A DNA stretch of 33,076 bases. It comes from Aestuariicoccus sp032586235 (GTDB taxonomy: Bacteria; Pseudomonadota; Alphaproteobacteria; Rhodobacterales; Rhodobacteraceae). The position numbers and the translations under genes are program-made. Under the pieces are notes generated by a model. It saw only the letters and a list, made by a program, of their open reading frames with translations. It searched no databases and was not told the DNA's origin. The stretch is taken from positions 1 to 33,076 of the forward strand of contig NZ_JAWHTD010000041.1 of the NCBI RefSeq assembly GCF_032586235.1, in the 5' to 3' direction. Positions 25,308 to 33,037 of the stretch are shown one piece after another (positions within the stretch are counted from its first letter, which is position 1; each line of letters begins with the position of its first letter).

Positions 25308-25345
25308 AACATCAAATGATGCATTGAGTCGCCTTATTTGATGTT
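25308..25345. promoter_or_regulatory. Inverted-repeat operator candidate upstream of the binding protein
   Basis: A perfect 10-bp inverted repeat AACATCAAAT (25308-25317) / ATTTGATGTT (25336-25345) with an 18-base spacer. The left arm overlaps the compact dyad CATCA-AA-TGATG (25310-25321), which contains the decamer also found at 24105. A TCATATGA palindrome follows near 25384. The arrangement fits paired dimer sites for the LacI-family protein. Confidence 0.5.
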
Positions 25346-25510
25346 AAAAAGAAACAAAATGATTTACATTGTGATTTCGGACGTCATATGATGTTGGCAT
25401 GTGATGGCGAATCCGCACCGACTGCGATTGCCGGCCGTCAGCGGAGGAATAGTGCCGGAGGCGATCGGGGGCGCACCGGAAGGAAGCCTGAAACCCCAAG
25501 GGAGGAAATT

Positions 25511-27097
25511 ATGAAAAATCTTAGAAGTCTATTGCGCGGATGCGTTTGCGCGCTGGCACTTGCGTCTGTTTCCGCAACAGGTGTGATGGCGGAAGAGGTG
25601 CTCAAATTCCGCGGGGCCGGCAAGCTTGATCTTCTGGATCCGATCTGGACGTCAAACTTCGCGGTGCGCGATCACGGTTTCCTCGTCTATGAAACGCTCT
25701 TCGCGCCCGACGCGGATTACAACCCGCAGCCGATGATGATCGACACCTGGTCGGTCAGCGAAGACGGGAAGACCTATACATTCACCCTGCGTGAAGGGCT
25801 GCTCTTCCACGACGGTTCCACCGTCGATACCGGCGATGTCATCGCATCGCTGTCGCGCTGGATGGAGAAGGATTCGTCCGGCCAGATTATCGCGGCGCGT
25901 CTTCAGTCGATGGATGCCGTCGACGATCTGTCCTTTACGATGACCCTCTCCGATCCGCTGGCCATGTTGATCCCGGCACTCGGCAAAGTCAGCTCGAACG
26001 TTCCCTTCATCATGCCCGAAGAGATCGCCCAAACACCGTCCGACGAGCAGATCACGTCGCCCATCGGTTCTGGCCCGTACGTGTTCCAGCTCGACGAGTG
26101 GCAACCGGGCGTGCAAGCAGTCTATACCCCTTTTGACGGCTACCAGCCGCGCTCCGAACCGCGCTCGGGTCTGGCAGGCGAAAAGATCGCCCATTTCGAC
26201 CGTATCGAGCGCCTGTTCTTCGCGGACGAACTGACCGCCGCAAATGCCCTCATGACAGGTGAGATTGACTATATCCCGCTCTTGTCGCCGGACACTGTTC
26301 AGATCTTGCAGGGCAACCCCGAAGTAGAGGTGGCAGTCAAGAACCCGCTCGGCAAGAGCGTTCAAATCGTCATGAACCACTTGCAACCACCATTCGACGA
26401 TGTTCGCATTCGTCAGGCCGTGCAGCTGGCGCTGGGGCAAAGCGACTACCTGATCGGTATGTACGGCGATCAAACGCAGTTCTATCAGGAATGCCCTGCT
26501 CTCTTCATGTGCGGCACGCCGCTGGAAAGTGATGTCAACTCCGAGCGCGTCATGGCAAAAGATCCGGAGGCTGCCAAAGCCCTGCTCGAAGAAGCCGGCT
26601 ATGATGGCACCCCGGTCACCATTCTTCATGCCATGGACATCAACGACCAGCGTATCGGTGGTACGATCACCGTTCAGTCCCTGCAAAATGCGGGCTTTGT
26701 TGTTGACGAGGTCGTCACTGACTGGGCAACCGTGGCGCAGCGCCGGGCCAACAAGGGGCCTGTTTCCGAAGGTGGCTGGAACATCTTCCAGACCGGTTGG
26801 ACAGGCGATGCAATGATGAGCCCGATCACAAACGTCTACGTGACCGGCGCTTGCGAAGATGCTTGGTACGGATGGCATTGCGACGAACAAATTCAAGAGC
26901 TTCGCTCTGCATTTGTGGACGCGCAGACTGAAGAGGAGCGTCTGAGTGTTGCAGAAGCAATCCAAGAACGCGCATTCGAGATCGTAAGTGTCGTGATCAT
27001 GGGGCAATTCGTCGACCCGGCCGCATGGCGCAGTGATTTGAAGGGAATGGAAGAGTTCCCGATCTTCACAAACCTCTGGGGTGTGACCCGCGAATGA
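25511..27097 (+). CDS. Extracellular solute-binding protein of the Dpp/Opp importer (family 5)
   Basis: 528-aa periplasmic binding protein that delivers substrate to the divergent importer. The signal peptide (GCVCALALASVSATGVMAEE, cleavage near residue 27) is followed by the family-5 fold: LDPIWTSNFAVRDHGFLVYE, then WSVSEDGKTYTFTLREGLLF, a strong family hallmark. The length is typical. ATG 25511 has GGGAGGAAA upstream; the frame is open to 25388 but that would bury the signal peptide. Two cysteine pairs (ECPALFMC, GACEDAWYGWHC) could form disulfides. A strong terminator follows at 27153. The ligand may be a peptide, a glycoside or an opine-like molecule; the sequence alone does not decide. 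Confidence 0.93.
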   Translation: MKNLRSLLRGCVCALALASVSATGVMAEEVLKFRGAGKLDLLDPIWTSNFAVRDHGFLVYETLFAPDADYNPQPMMIDTWSVSEDGKTYTFTLREGLLFHDGSTVDTGDVIASLSRWMEKDSSGQIIAARLQSMDAVDDLSFTMTLSDPLAMLIPALGKVSSNVPFIMPEEIAQTPSDEQITSPIGSGPYVFQLDEWQPGVQAVYTPFDGYQPRSEPRSGLAGEKIAHFDRIERLFFADELTAANALMTGEIDYIPLLSPDTVQILQGNPEVEVAVKNPLGKSVQIVMNHLQPPFDDVRIRQAVQLALGQSDYLIGMYGDQTQFYQECPALFMCGTPLESDVNSERVMAKDPEAAKALLEEAGYDGTPVTILHAMDINDQRIGGTITVQSLQNAGFVVDEVVTDWATVAQRRANKGPVSEGGWNIFQTGWTGDAMMSPITNVYVTGACEDAWYGWHCDEQIQELRSAFVDAQTEEERLSVAEAIQERAFEIVSVVIMGQFVDPAAWRSDLKGMEEFPIFTNLWGVTRE

Positions 27098-27152
27098 GAG
27101 AACGCGCTCGGGTGCCGCCCACAAGCAAAGCAGGCCCTTATAGGCTCAAGAG

Positions 27153-27181
27153 AGTGGCTGCTTCGGCAGCCACTTTTCTTT
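27153..27181 (+). terminator. Rho-independent terminator after the binding-protein gene
   Basis: A perfect 9-bp stem AGTGGCTGC / GCAGCCACT around a TTCG tetraloop, followed by TTTCTTT. It begins 55 bases after the stop of the binding-protein gene. Confidence 0.9.
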
Positions 27182-27279
27182 GTGTGAACCCTTCGGTCCA
27201 AACCGGCCAGGTTCGGTATGCGCACACAAAAGCATATCTCCATCGTGGAATAGCCCCCTGCAGGTGGTCCGCCCACTGG

Positions 27280-27308
27280 TGCCCCATCAAACCCGCAATA
27301 ACGCTTCT
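27280..27308. repeat. 29-bp dispersed repeat, copy 1
   Basis: TGCCCCATCAAACCCGCAAT followed by AACGCTTCT is repeated at 30097-30125 with two mismatches and in the same orientation. Both copies have a TAGCCCCC-like block upstream. They bracket the ccdAB-to-membrane-protein segment and may be decayed IS ends. Confidence 0.6.
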
Positions 27309-27478
27309 GCCACAAACACTCGCGAATGAAGCTTCTCGGATCACCAAAGCTCGATAACGTCACACCGCGAGAGAGCCGTCTCTCGGCCCATCCTCCGGAC
27401 AGTCACAGTCACTTCTAAAAGCTGTGACGCGAAACAGTGATCATTCGGCGGCGCATCCACTCGCCCGGTACCATTGCC

Positions 27479-27506
27479 TTGCACACCGTCTGTGTGTATT
27501 TATAGT
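27479..27506 (+). promoter_or_regulatory. ccdAB promoter and overlapping dyad
   Basis: TTGCAC (27479-27484) and TATAGT (27501-27506) with a 16-base spacer form a good sigma70-type promoter just before ccdA. The spacer region carries CACAC-CGTCT-GTGTG (27482-27496), a dyad overlapping the -35 element, a suitable site for CcdA/CcdB autoregulation (inference). Confidence 0.55.
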
Positions 27507-27524
27507 GGTGGATAGGAGAATGCC

Positions 27525-27767
27525 ATGCAGACCACATCGGAGAAGCGGCGCACGAACATTACCCTGACCGCTGAAAATCTCACCGCTGCGCGGGAGTTGG
27601 GTCTTAACGTGTCGGCGATCAGCGACGCGGCCGTCGGAGAAGCAGTTCGGGCGGCGCGAGCCGAGGTCTGGGCCAAGGAGAATGCGGCAGCGCTTTCTGA
27701 GCGCCGTGCCTGGATTGAGGCCAACGGGACGCCGCTGGCAGACCTGCAGGTCCTGAAACTCGGCTGA
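27525..27767 (+). CDS. ccdA: CcdA-like type II antitoxin
   Basis: 80-aa antitoxin. The N-terminal RRTNITLTAENLTAARELGL is a ribbon-helix-helix DNA-binding segment, followed by SAISDAAVGEAVRAARAEVW and a C-terminal toxin-binding tail, the CcdA layout. It would neutralise the adjacent CcdB-like gyrase poison and repress its own promoter. AGGAG lies about six bases upstream of the ATG. Its TGA overlaps the toxin ATG by one base, giving coupled translation. Confidence 0.92.
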   Translation: MQTTSEKRRTNITLTAENLTAARELGLNVSAISDAAVGEAVRAARAEVWAKENAAALSERRAWIEANGTPLADLQVLKLG

Positions 27768-28063
27768 TGGCACAGTTCCAAGTCTACAGGGTAGCTGGCG
27801 GACGACTGGTGCTCGACCTCCAGACGGATCTGATCGACACCGGGTCCCGCGTCGTTGCACCTCTCGTCCCGGTTTCAGACGGGCCAAGGGTGATCGGGCG
27901 CCTCGAGCCGGTGTTCGAGATACAGGGTGAGGACCATGCCCTGCACACCGCAGAGATGGCGGCGATCCCCTCCGCGCTGCTCAAGGGACGGCCAATTGCT
28001 GATCTTTCCGGTGCCGATTATGAGATCCGGGGTGCCCTCGACATGGTCTTCTCAGGTTTTTGA
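27767..28063 (+). CDS. ccdB: CcdB-like gyrase-poisoning toxin
   Basis: 98-aa toxin of the CcdB/MazF fold (MAQFQVYRVAGGRLVLDLQT, then RVVAPLVPVSDGP, then IPSALLKG and the final DMVFSGF). Family members trap DNA gyrase on DNA. In F-plasmid CcdB the C-terminal Trp-Gly-Ile is critical for gyrase poisoning; here the last residues are Ser-Gly-Phe, so potency on gyrase is uncertain. Length and genetic coupling to ccdA are canonical. Such modules stabilise plasmids and mobile regions. Confidence 0.92.
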   Translation: MAQFQVYRVAGGRLVLDLQTDLIDTGSRVVAPLVPVSDGPRVIGRLEPVFEIQGEDHALHTAEMAAIPSALLKGRPIADLSGADYEIRGALDMVFSGF

Positions 28064-28171
28064 TTAGCCCATGCTGGAGGCGTCGGTCCCAAACACATCC
28101 GCAATGCCACCCAGCACCAAGATCGTGTGACCGCCGATGGTCATCGTTGCACCCTCGGGGGTGTCGGTAAT
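28064..28171 (-). pseudogene. Possible C-terminal remnant of a larger protein
   Basis: Abutting the ccdB stop on the opposite strand is a frame reading ITDTPEGATMTIGGHTILVL and ending with a TAA. The repeated beta-strand texture is reminiscent of C-terminal ends of RTX/VCBS-type surface proteins, but the stretch is short and I cannot assign it. The frame is closed upstream. Confidence 0.25.
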
Positions 28172-28264
28172 GTTGCGCGATACCAACCTTGACCGTCCGG
28201 GGTTGGTGTTTCACAGCACCAGAAAGTGGTTCGTCACCCAGTGCGAACGAACCTGCGTCGTGCA

Positions 28265-28447
28265 TCAACTTTGATTTGGGCCGCGCATCTCGCTTATCGC
28301 TCTTTGAATGGCACGCCAGATTTCCGCTTCTGCCTCGTCTCCCGCGTCTTCGTACTTCTTGGCATTCCTGGCGGCTTCAGCCTGCGCTTTGTCACCGTGT
28401 GCGTCATACAGGGCACGTGCGTGTTGGTGAACCTTCATCATATCCAT
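28265..28447 (-). CDS. Small conserved hypothetical protein
   Basis: 60-aa helical, charged protein (MDMMKVHQHARALYDAHGDK start, EAEIWRAIQRAISEMRG near the end). It resembles a small protein family I associate with Rhodobacteraceae genomes; no function is known. GAGGGAG precedes the ATG by about seven bases, supporting translation. It has no obvious operon partner. Confidence 0.75.
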   Translation of the reverse strand: MDMMKVHQHARALYDAHGDKAQAEAARNAKKYEDAGDEAEAEIWRAIQRAISEMRGPNQS

Positions 28448-28625
28448 GATAGCGCTCCCTCTTCACAGTTGCGTCTGCAAGTGTTGCACGCTGAGATCGG
28501 TTCGCGCTTGAGGCACATCAATGTTCGCTGAATGCGCTGGCCGCCCTTCTCCGGGGAGGTGATCAGATCGCTCTCGTGGCTGCAAAAACCCTTGGTGTCC
28601 GAAAATTCTTAACGACGGACAGGCG

Positions 28626-29318
28626 TCATTTGAACGTTTCAAGGCGCTCAACCATCGCCGAATAGCCACGAATCCTGGCATGCTGGAGGGGTGTGAGCCC
28701 ATCACGATCCGCCAATGTCCGATCTGCCCCGGCATCGAGTAGAGCGTCCAACACGGCGCGGTGGTCTGGTCCGCCATCGCCAAGAACCACAGCCTCCATT
28801 ACAGCCGTCCAGTGCAGGTTGTTGATGTGATCGAGCGGCGCGCCGGCCGCTATCAGGCGGCGCACCACCTCGACGTGACCCAAATGCGCCGCCGCAATCA
28901 GAGCCGTTCCGTCGTAGGGGCTGGTCGTCAGGCCCGGATCATTGCCGAGCTCGATGGCTAAGGACATCAATTCGGGATCATCAGCAACAGCGGCAATTGT
29001 CACAACGTCATAAGCGCGTCCTTCGAGCGCATTCATATCCGCACCCGCCTCGGCCAATGCCCGCAAAGCTGCGTCTTCCGACGCAAATGCCGCGACATGG
29101 GCGGGCGTGCGGCCCTTTGGATCTCGGGCGTTCACATCCGCGCCCTCGACAATGTGCTGATGAATGGCGGCGACATCTCCGTCGTGGGCGGCCCGGAAGA
29201 GGCCGTCATAAGCGGCGACTTCGGATGCCGACGGCGCTGTCTGGGCCGTTGCCATCGTTGTAAGACCAATAAAGGCAGCGATTATTGAAAAGCTTTTCAA
29301 GTCAGAATCCCCGCTCAT
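28626..29318 (-). CDS. Exported ankyrin-repeat protein
   Basis: 230-aa protein with a signal peptide (SFSIIAAFIGLTTMATAQ) and about five ankyrin repeats, including DGLFRAAHDGDVAAIHQHI, KGRTPAHVAAFASEDAALRA, YDGTALIAAAHLGHVEVVRR and DGLTPLQHARIRGYSAMVER. Ankyrin arrays bind partner proteins; periplasmic ones occur near catalase and other stress genes. ATG 29318 is used; a TTG at 29300 behind GGGGA, closer to the signal peptide, is a real alternative. It is monocistronic as far as can be seen. Confidence 0.85.
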   Translation of the reverse strand: MSGDSDLKSFSIIAAFIGLTTMATAQTAPSASEVAAYDGLFRAAHDGDVAAIHQHIVEGADVNARDPKGRTPAHVAAFASEDAALRALAEAGADMNALEGRAYDVVTIAAVADDPELMSLAIELGNDPGLTTSPYDGTALIAAAHLGHVEVVRRLIAAGAPLDHINNLHWTAVMEAVVLGDGGPDHRAVLDALLDAGADRTLADRDGLTPLQHARIRGYSAMVERLETFK

Positions 29319-29445
29319 GGTACCGATGCAGCTAGAGTAATCATACACAAGAAAAAATCTGCAGCAGGCATTTCAGACCGTCAGGCGGGACCTGCCTCAT
29401 TCCCCCAGGCCCAAAGCGCAGGCGAGCCACAGTGTTCCAGCCGCG

Positions 29446-29892
29446 CTAGGCAATCGCGGGCGGCCATACCAGAAGATACAACCACGTCGCCGCCAGTACG
29501 AGCGGCACGCCAAGGCTTCCTATGAGGCCCATGAAAGGAATTTGAGGTGTGTGCGGCAGAACGATGGAGAATACGTCATGGGCATCAAGCCCCGAATAGT
29601 CACCTTTCCTTGCCTTTGCCCGCCATTGCGCGCTTCGCCAGACGGCGGCGAGGATAGCAACGGTAACGAGCGCGCAGAGGACAATCCCCAGCAGAGGAAT
29701 GACGGGATAAAAGAGCGCATCTTCCAGTGAATTTCCCCGCAGGCCAACGATCAGCGGTGTAAAAAGGAAGGCCTGGCTTGCTATCAGCCAGTTCACGCGC
29801 GCATTGATCAGCGAGAGTTCGAACTGAATCTCACTGCGGATGTAGCGATAGACGTCGTCATTTTGCGGCTCTTGGCTCGGGTCGGAACTCAT
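29446..29892 (-). CDS. Three-helix membrane protein of unknown function
   Basis: 148-aa inner-membrane protein with helices at about residues 35-53 (WLIASQAFLFTPLIVGL), 62-85 (PVIPLLGIVLCALVTVAI) and 122-144 (GLIGSLGVPLVLAATWLYLL), and an acidic amphipathic N-terminus. No family name is assigned. ATG 29892 has GGAG nine bases upstream; ATG 29907 contains that GGAG and is less likely. The frame is open to 30189 but only as low-quality sequence. A 90-bp fragment of a close paralogue lies at 18610-18699 against an IS6 element, showing this gene has been duplicated locally. Confidence 0.7.
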   Translation of the reverse strand: MSSDPSQEPQNDDVYRYIRSEIQFELSLINARVNWLIASQAFLFTPLIVGLRGNSLEDALFYPVIPLLGIVLCALVTVAILAAVWRSAQWRAKARKGDYSGLDAHDVFSIVLPHTPQIPFMGLIGSLGVPLVLAATWLYLLVWPPAIA

Positions 29893-30096
29893 TCTCAGGG
29901 TCTCCATGGAATCGGTTTGCCGAGGTGCCTGACTATGGTCCGCCTGCCATTGGGCGCCTGCAACAGTGATCTGCGGCCGCCGAGTGGGCCGATGTCTGCG
30001 AAGAGGACAAAACTGCGTGAAGCGAGTGACGCGAATTTCGGCGTCATGGACGTCAGAAACGTGATCGAATTCCAGCGGTGCCGGGGCTAGCCCCCC

Positions 30097-30125
30097 TGCC
30101 CCGTCAAACCCGCGATAACGCTTCT
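30097..30125. repeat. 29-bp dispersed repeat, copy 2
   Basis: Matches 27280-27308 in the same orientation with two mismatches. It lies between the three-helix membrane-protein gene and the glycosyltransferase gene. Confidence 0.6.
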
Positions 30126-30320
30126 TATCCGGCGTGCAGGGAGGAGTGAAAGATTGTGCGGACGAGGCCCCTGCCCTTTTTGCCAGCAACGGATCCCTCT
30201 GCCGGTCCCGCTCCGACCCCTTCCCATGCGTCAGCGCCCTGCCGCCATTTCATGTCCCGCGCGGCTATGATACCGAGATGGGACCGCGCAGATACCATTG
30301 ACCCCTCCCGAGACCTTTCC

Positions 30321-31061
30321 GTGAAACTCTCCATCGTCACCGCCGTCTACAACCGCCTTGACACCATCAGCGAGACCCTCGACAGCGTGGCCGCGCAGAA
30401 CTACGCCGAGATCGAGCACGTGATCCAGGATGGCGGCTCAACGGACGGCACAATCTGCGCGATCGCCGCACGACAGGACCCGCGCATCTCCTTTGTCTCC
30501 GAGCACGATGGCGGCATCTACGATGCGATCAACCGCGGCATCTCCCGCGCGACAGGCGACGTGATCGGGCTCATGCATTCGGACGATTTTTTCCCGAACG
30601 ATCAGGTCCTGGCACGGGTTGCGCATGCGCTCGACGACGGGAACGTCGACGGGGTCTACGGCGATCTCGATTACGTCTCGGCCAAGGACACCTCGCGGAT
30701 CATCCGGCGCTGGCGCTCCGGCGCCTACATCCCCGAGAAGCTCGCGAAGGGCTGGATGCCGCCGCACCCGACCCTCTATCTCCGCCGCGAGGTCTTCGAG
30801 CGCCACGGGCTCTACGACACTTCTTTCCGCATCGCGGCCGACTACGACGCCATGCTGCGCTATCTCGCGAAAGGCGACATCCGTCTCGCCTATATTCCCG
30901 AGGTCCTGGTGAAAATGCGGATCGGCGGCGAGAGCAACCGCTCGCTCGCGAAGATCCTGCAGAAAAGCCGCGAGGATTACCGCGCGATCCGGCGCAACAA
31001 CGTTGGAGGGCTCGGCACGCTCGCCATGAAGAACCTCTCCAAGGTTCAGCAATTCTTTTGA
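30321..31061 (+). CDS. Family 2 glycosyltransferase (WcaA-like)
   Basis: 246-aa GT-A-fold glycosyltransferase acting on nucleotide-activated sugars at the cytoplasmic face of the membrane. It has the GT2 N-terminus KLSIVTAVYNRLDTI, the UDP/GDP-binding block QDGGSTDGT (36-44) and the DxD-like HSDD (86-89). The C-terminal part (PPHPTLYLRREVFERHG and FRIAADYDAMLRYL) is characteristic of WcaA-type enzymes of exopolysaccharide clusters. GTG 30321 matches the family start; upstream in-frame codons such as ATG 30255 are possible. It lies 15 bases before gmd, so it is likely part of the same polysaccharide operon. Confidence 0.88.
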   Translation: MKLSIVTAVYNRLDTISETLDSVAAQNYAEIEHVIQDGGSTDGTICAIAARQDPRISFVSEHDGGIYDAINRGISRATGDVIGLMHSDDFFPNDQVLARVAHALDDGNVDGVYGDLDYVSAKDTSRIIRRWRSGAYIPEKLAKGWMPPHPTLYLRREVFERHGLYDTSFRIAADYDAMLRYLAKGDIRLAYIPEVLVKMRIGGESNRSLAKILQKSREDYRAIRRNNVGGLGTLAMKNLSKVQQFF

Positions 31062-31076
31062 AACGAGTTACAGCAC

Positions 31077-32201
31077 ATGAGCAAACGCGCATTGATCACC
31101 GGCGTAACGGGCCAGGACGGCTCATATCTCGCCGAATTTCTCCTGGAGAAGGGCTACCAGGTGCATGGCATCAAGCGCCGTGCCTCGCTCTTCAACACCC
31201 AACGCGTCGACCACATCTACCAGGACCCGCACGAGGCCAACCCGCAGTTCCACCTGCATTACGGCGACCTGACCGACACCTCGAACCTCACCCGGATCAT
31301 CCAGGAGACCCAGCCTGACGAAGTCTATAACCTCGGCGCCCAGAGCCATGTCGCGGTGAGCTTCGAGAGCCCGGAATACACCGCAGATGTCGACGCGATG
31401 GGCACGCTGCGGCTCCTCGAAGCGATCCGCCTCCACGGGCTTGAGAAGACGACACGCTTTTACCAGGCGTCAACCTCCGAGCTCTATGGTCTCGTCCAGG
31501 AGACCCCGCAGAAGGAGACGACACCGTTCTATCCGCGCTCGCCCTACGCGGTGGCCAAGCTCTATTCCTATTGGATCACGGTGAACTACCGCGAGGCCTA
31601 CGGGATTTATGCCTGCAACGGCATCCTGTTCAATCACGAGAGCCCGCGGCGCGGCGAGACCTTCGTGACGCGCAAGATCACCCGGGGCCTCGCCAATATA
31701 GCCCAAGGGCTCGAGGAGTGCCTCTACATGGGCAATATCGACGCGCTGCGCGACTGGGGGCATGCCAAGGATTACGTGCGCATGCAGTGGATGATGCTGC
31801 AGCAGGAGGCACCCGAGGATTTCGTGATCGCCACGGGCCAGCAATATTCCGTGCGCGAGTTCATCACCTGGTCGGCGCGCGAGCTCGGCATCTCGCTCGA
31901 ATTCACGGGCGAAGGAGTGTCCGAGACCGCGACCGTGGCTGGGGTCGAGGGCGACAAGGCGCCGGCGGTGAAACCCGGTGATGTGATCATGCGGATCGAC
32001 CCGCGCTATTTCCGGCCCGCCGAGGTCGAGACGCTGCTGGGCGATCCCGCCAAGGCCAAGGTGCGGCTCGGCTGGGAGCCCGAGATCACCACGCAGGCGA
32101 TGTGCGCCGAGATGATCGCAGAGGACCTCAAGGTGGCGCAACGCCACGCGCTCCTGAAGGCGCACGGTCACGACATCCCCGTCTCCCTGGAAAACGGGTG
32201 A
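31077..32201 (+). CDS. gmd: GDP-mannose 4,6-dehydratase
   Basis: 374-aa short-chain dehydrogenase that converts GDP-D-mannose to GDP-4-keto-6-deoxymannose, the first step to GDP-L-fucose. It has the NADP loop TGVTGQDGSYL (8-18), the signature GIKRRAS, catalytic Thr133 and Glu135 in STSELYG, and Tyr157-x3-Lys161 in SPYAVAKLYSYW. It is full length and closely matches the Gmd family throughout. It is followed five bases later by the fucose synthase gene, the usual pair. Confidence 0.97.
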   Translation: MSKRALITGVTGQDGSYLAEFLLEKGYQVHGIKRRASLFNTQRVDHIYQDPHEANPQFHLHYGDLTDTSNLTRIIQETQPDEVYNLGAQSHVAVSFESPEYTADVDAMGTLRLLEAIRLHGLEKTTRFYQASTSELYGLVQETPQKETTPFYPRSPYAVAKLYSYWITVNYREAYGIYACNGILFNHESPRRGETFVTRKITRGLANIAQGLEECLYMGNIDALRDWGHAKDYVRMQWMMLQQEAPEDFVIATGQQYSVREFITWSARELGISLEFTGEGVSETATVAGVEGDKAPAVKPGDVIMRIDPRYFRPAEVETLLGDPAKAKVRLGWEPEITTQAMCAEMIAEDLKVAQRHALLKAHGHDIPVSLENG

Positions 32202-32206
32202 GCCCC

Positions 32207-33037
32207 ATGAAGACCTACGTGGCAGGCCATCGCGGCATGGTGGGCGGGGCGATCCTGCGCCGGCTGGAAGCGCGGCAGGCGGCGGGCGAGAAGCTGGCGC
32301 TCATCACCCGCACGCATGCGGAACTCGACCTGACCGACCAGGCGCAGGTCAGGGCCTTTATGCAGGCCGAGCGCCCCGACGTGGTGATCCTCGCCGCCGC
32401 CAAGGTGGGCGGGATCCTCGCCAACAACACCTACCCCGCCGAGTTCATCTACGAGAACCTGATGATCGAGGCGAATGTCATCCACGAAGCCTATGCCGCC
32501 GGGGTGACGCGGCTTCTGCAGCTGGGCTCCTCCTGCATTTACCCCAAGGCCGTGCCGCAGCCGATGCGGGAGGATGCGCTCCTCACAGGCACGCTCGAGC
32601 CCACGAACGAGCCCTATGCCATTGCCAAGATCGCCGGGATCAAGCTCTGCGAGAGCTACAACCGACAATACGGCACCGATTACCGCTCGGTCATGCCGAC
32701 GAACCTCTACGGGCCGGGCGACAACTTCCATCCCGAGAACAGCCACGTCCTCCCTGCCCTGATCCGCCGCTTTCACGAGGCGCGCGAGGCCGGCCAGAAG
32801 AGCGTGACCATCTGGGGCACCGGCACGCCGCGGCGCGAGTTCCTGCACGTGGACGACATGGCCGAGGCCTCACTCTTCGTGCTGGACCTCGACCGTGACA
32901 CCTACGAGGCCAATACCGAGCCGATGCTGAGCCATATCAACGTGGGATGCGGCGCCGACATCTCGATCCTCGAGCTGGCGCAGATGGTGGCGCGGGTCAC
33001 TAGTCACCCGGAACCAAATTTGCCATCATTGATTTGA
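32207..33037 (+). CDS. fcl: GDP-L-fucose synthase, apparently truncated at the C-terminus
   Basis: 276 aa, against about 310-320 for the family. The enzyme epimerises and reduces GDP-4-keto-6-deoxymannose to GDP-L-fucose. The NADP loop GHRGMVGGAI (7-16), catalytic GSSCIYP (107-113) and Tyr137-x3-Lys141 (EPYAIAKIAG) are intact, and the sequence is normal to ILELAQMVARVT. It then ends in SHPEPNLPSLI and a stop, instead of the usual substrate-binding tail. The change falls at about base 33000, next to the direct repeat GTCAC-TA-GTCAC, so an insertion or rearrangement probably cut the gene. The residual protein may be unstable or inactive. Confidence 0.9.
   Translation: MKTYVAGHRGMVGGAILRRLEARQAAGEKLALITRTHAELDLTDQAQVRAFMQAERPDVVILAAAKVGGILANNTYPAEFIYENLMIEANVIHEAYAAGVTRLLQLGSSCIYPKAVPQPMREDALLTGTLEPTNEPYAIAKIAGIKLCESYNRQYGTDYRSVMPTNLYGPGDNFHPENSHVLPALIRRFHEAREAGQKSVTIWGTGTPRREFLHVDDMAEASLFVLDLDRDTYEANTEPMLSHINVGCGADISILELAQMVARVTSHPEPNLPSLI

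Noticed and set aside
25652..27124. 490-codon open frame antisense to the binding-protein gene
   Set aside because: Long antisense frames are common opposite high-GC genes; the sense strand has a signal peptide, Shine-Dalgarno and clear family motifs.
27368..27385. Hairpin CGAGAGA-GCCG-TCTCTCG as a second terminator
   Set aside because: A 7-bp stem without a T tract; the real terminator is at 27153.
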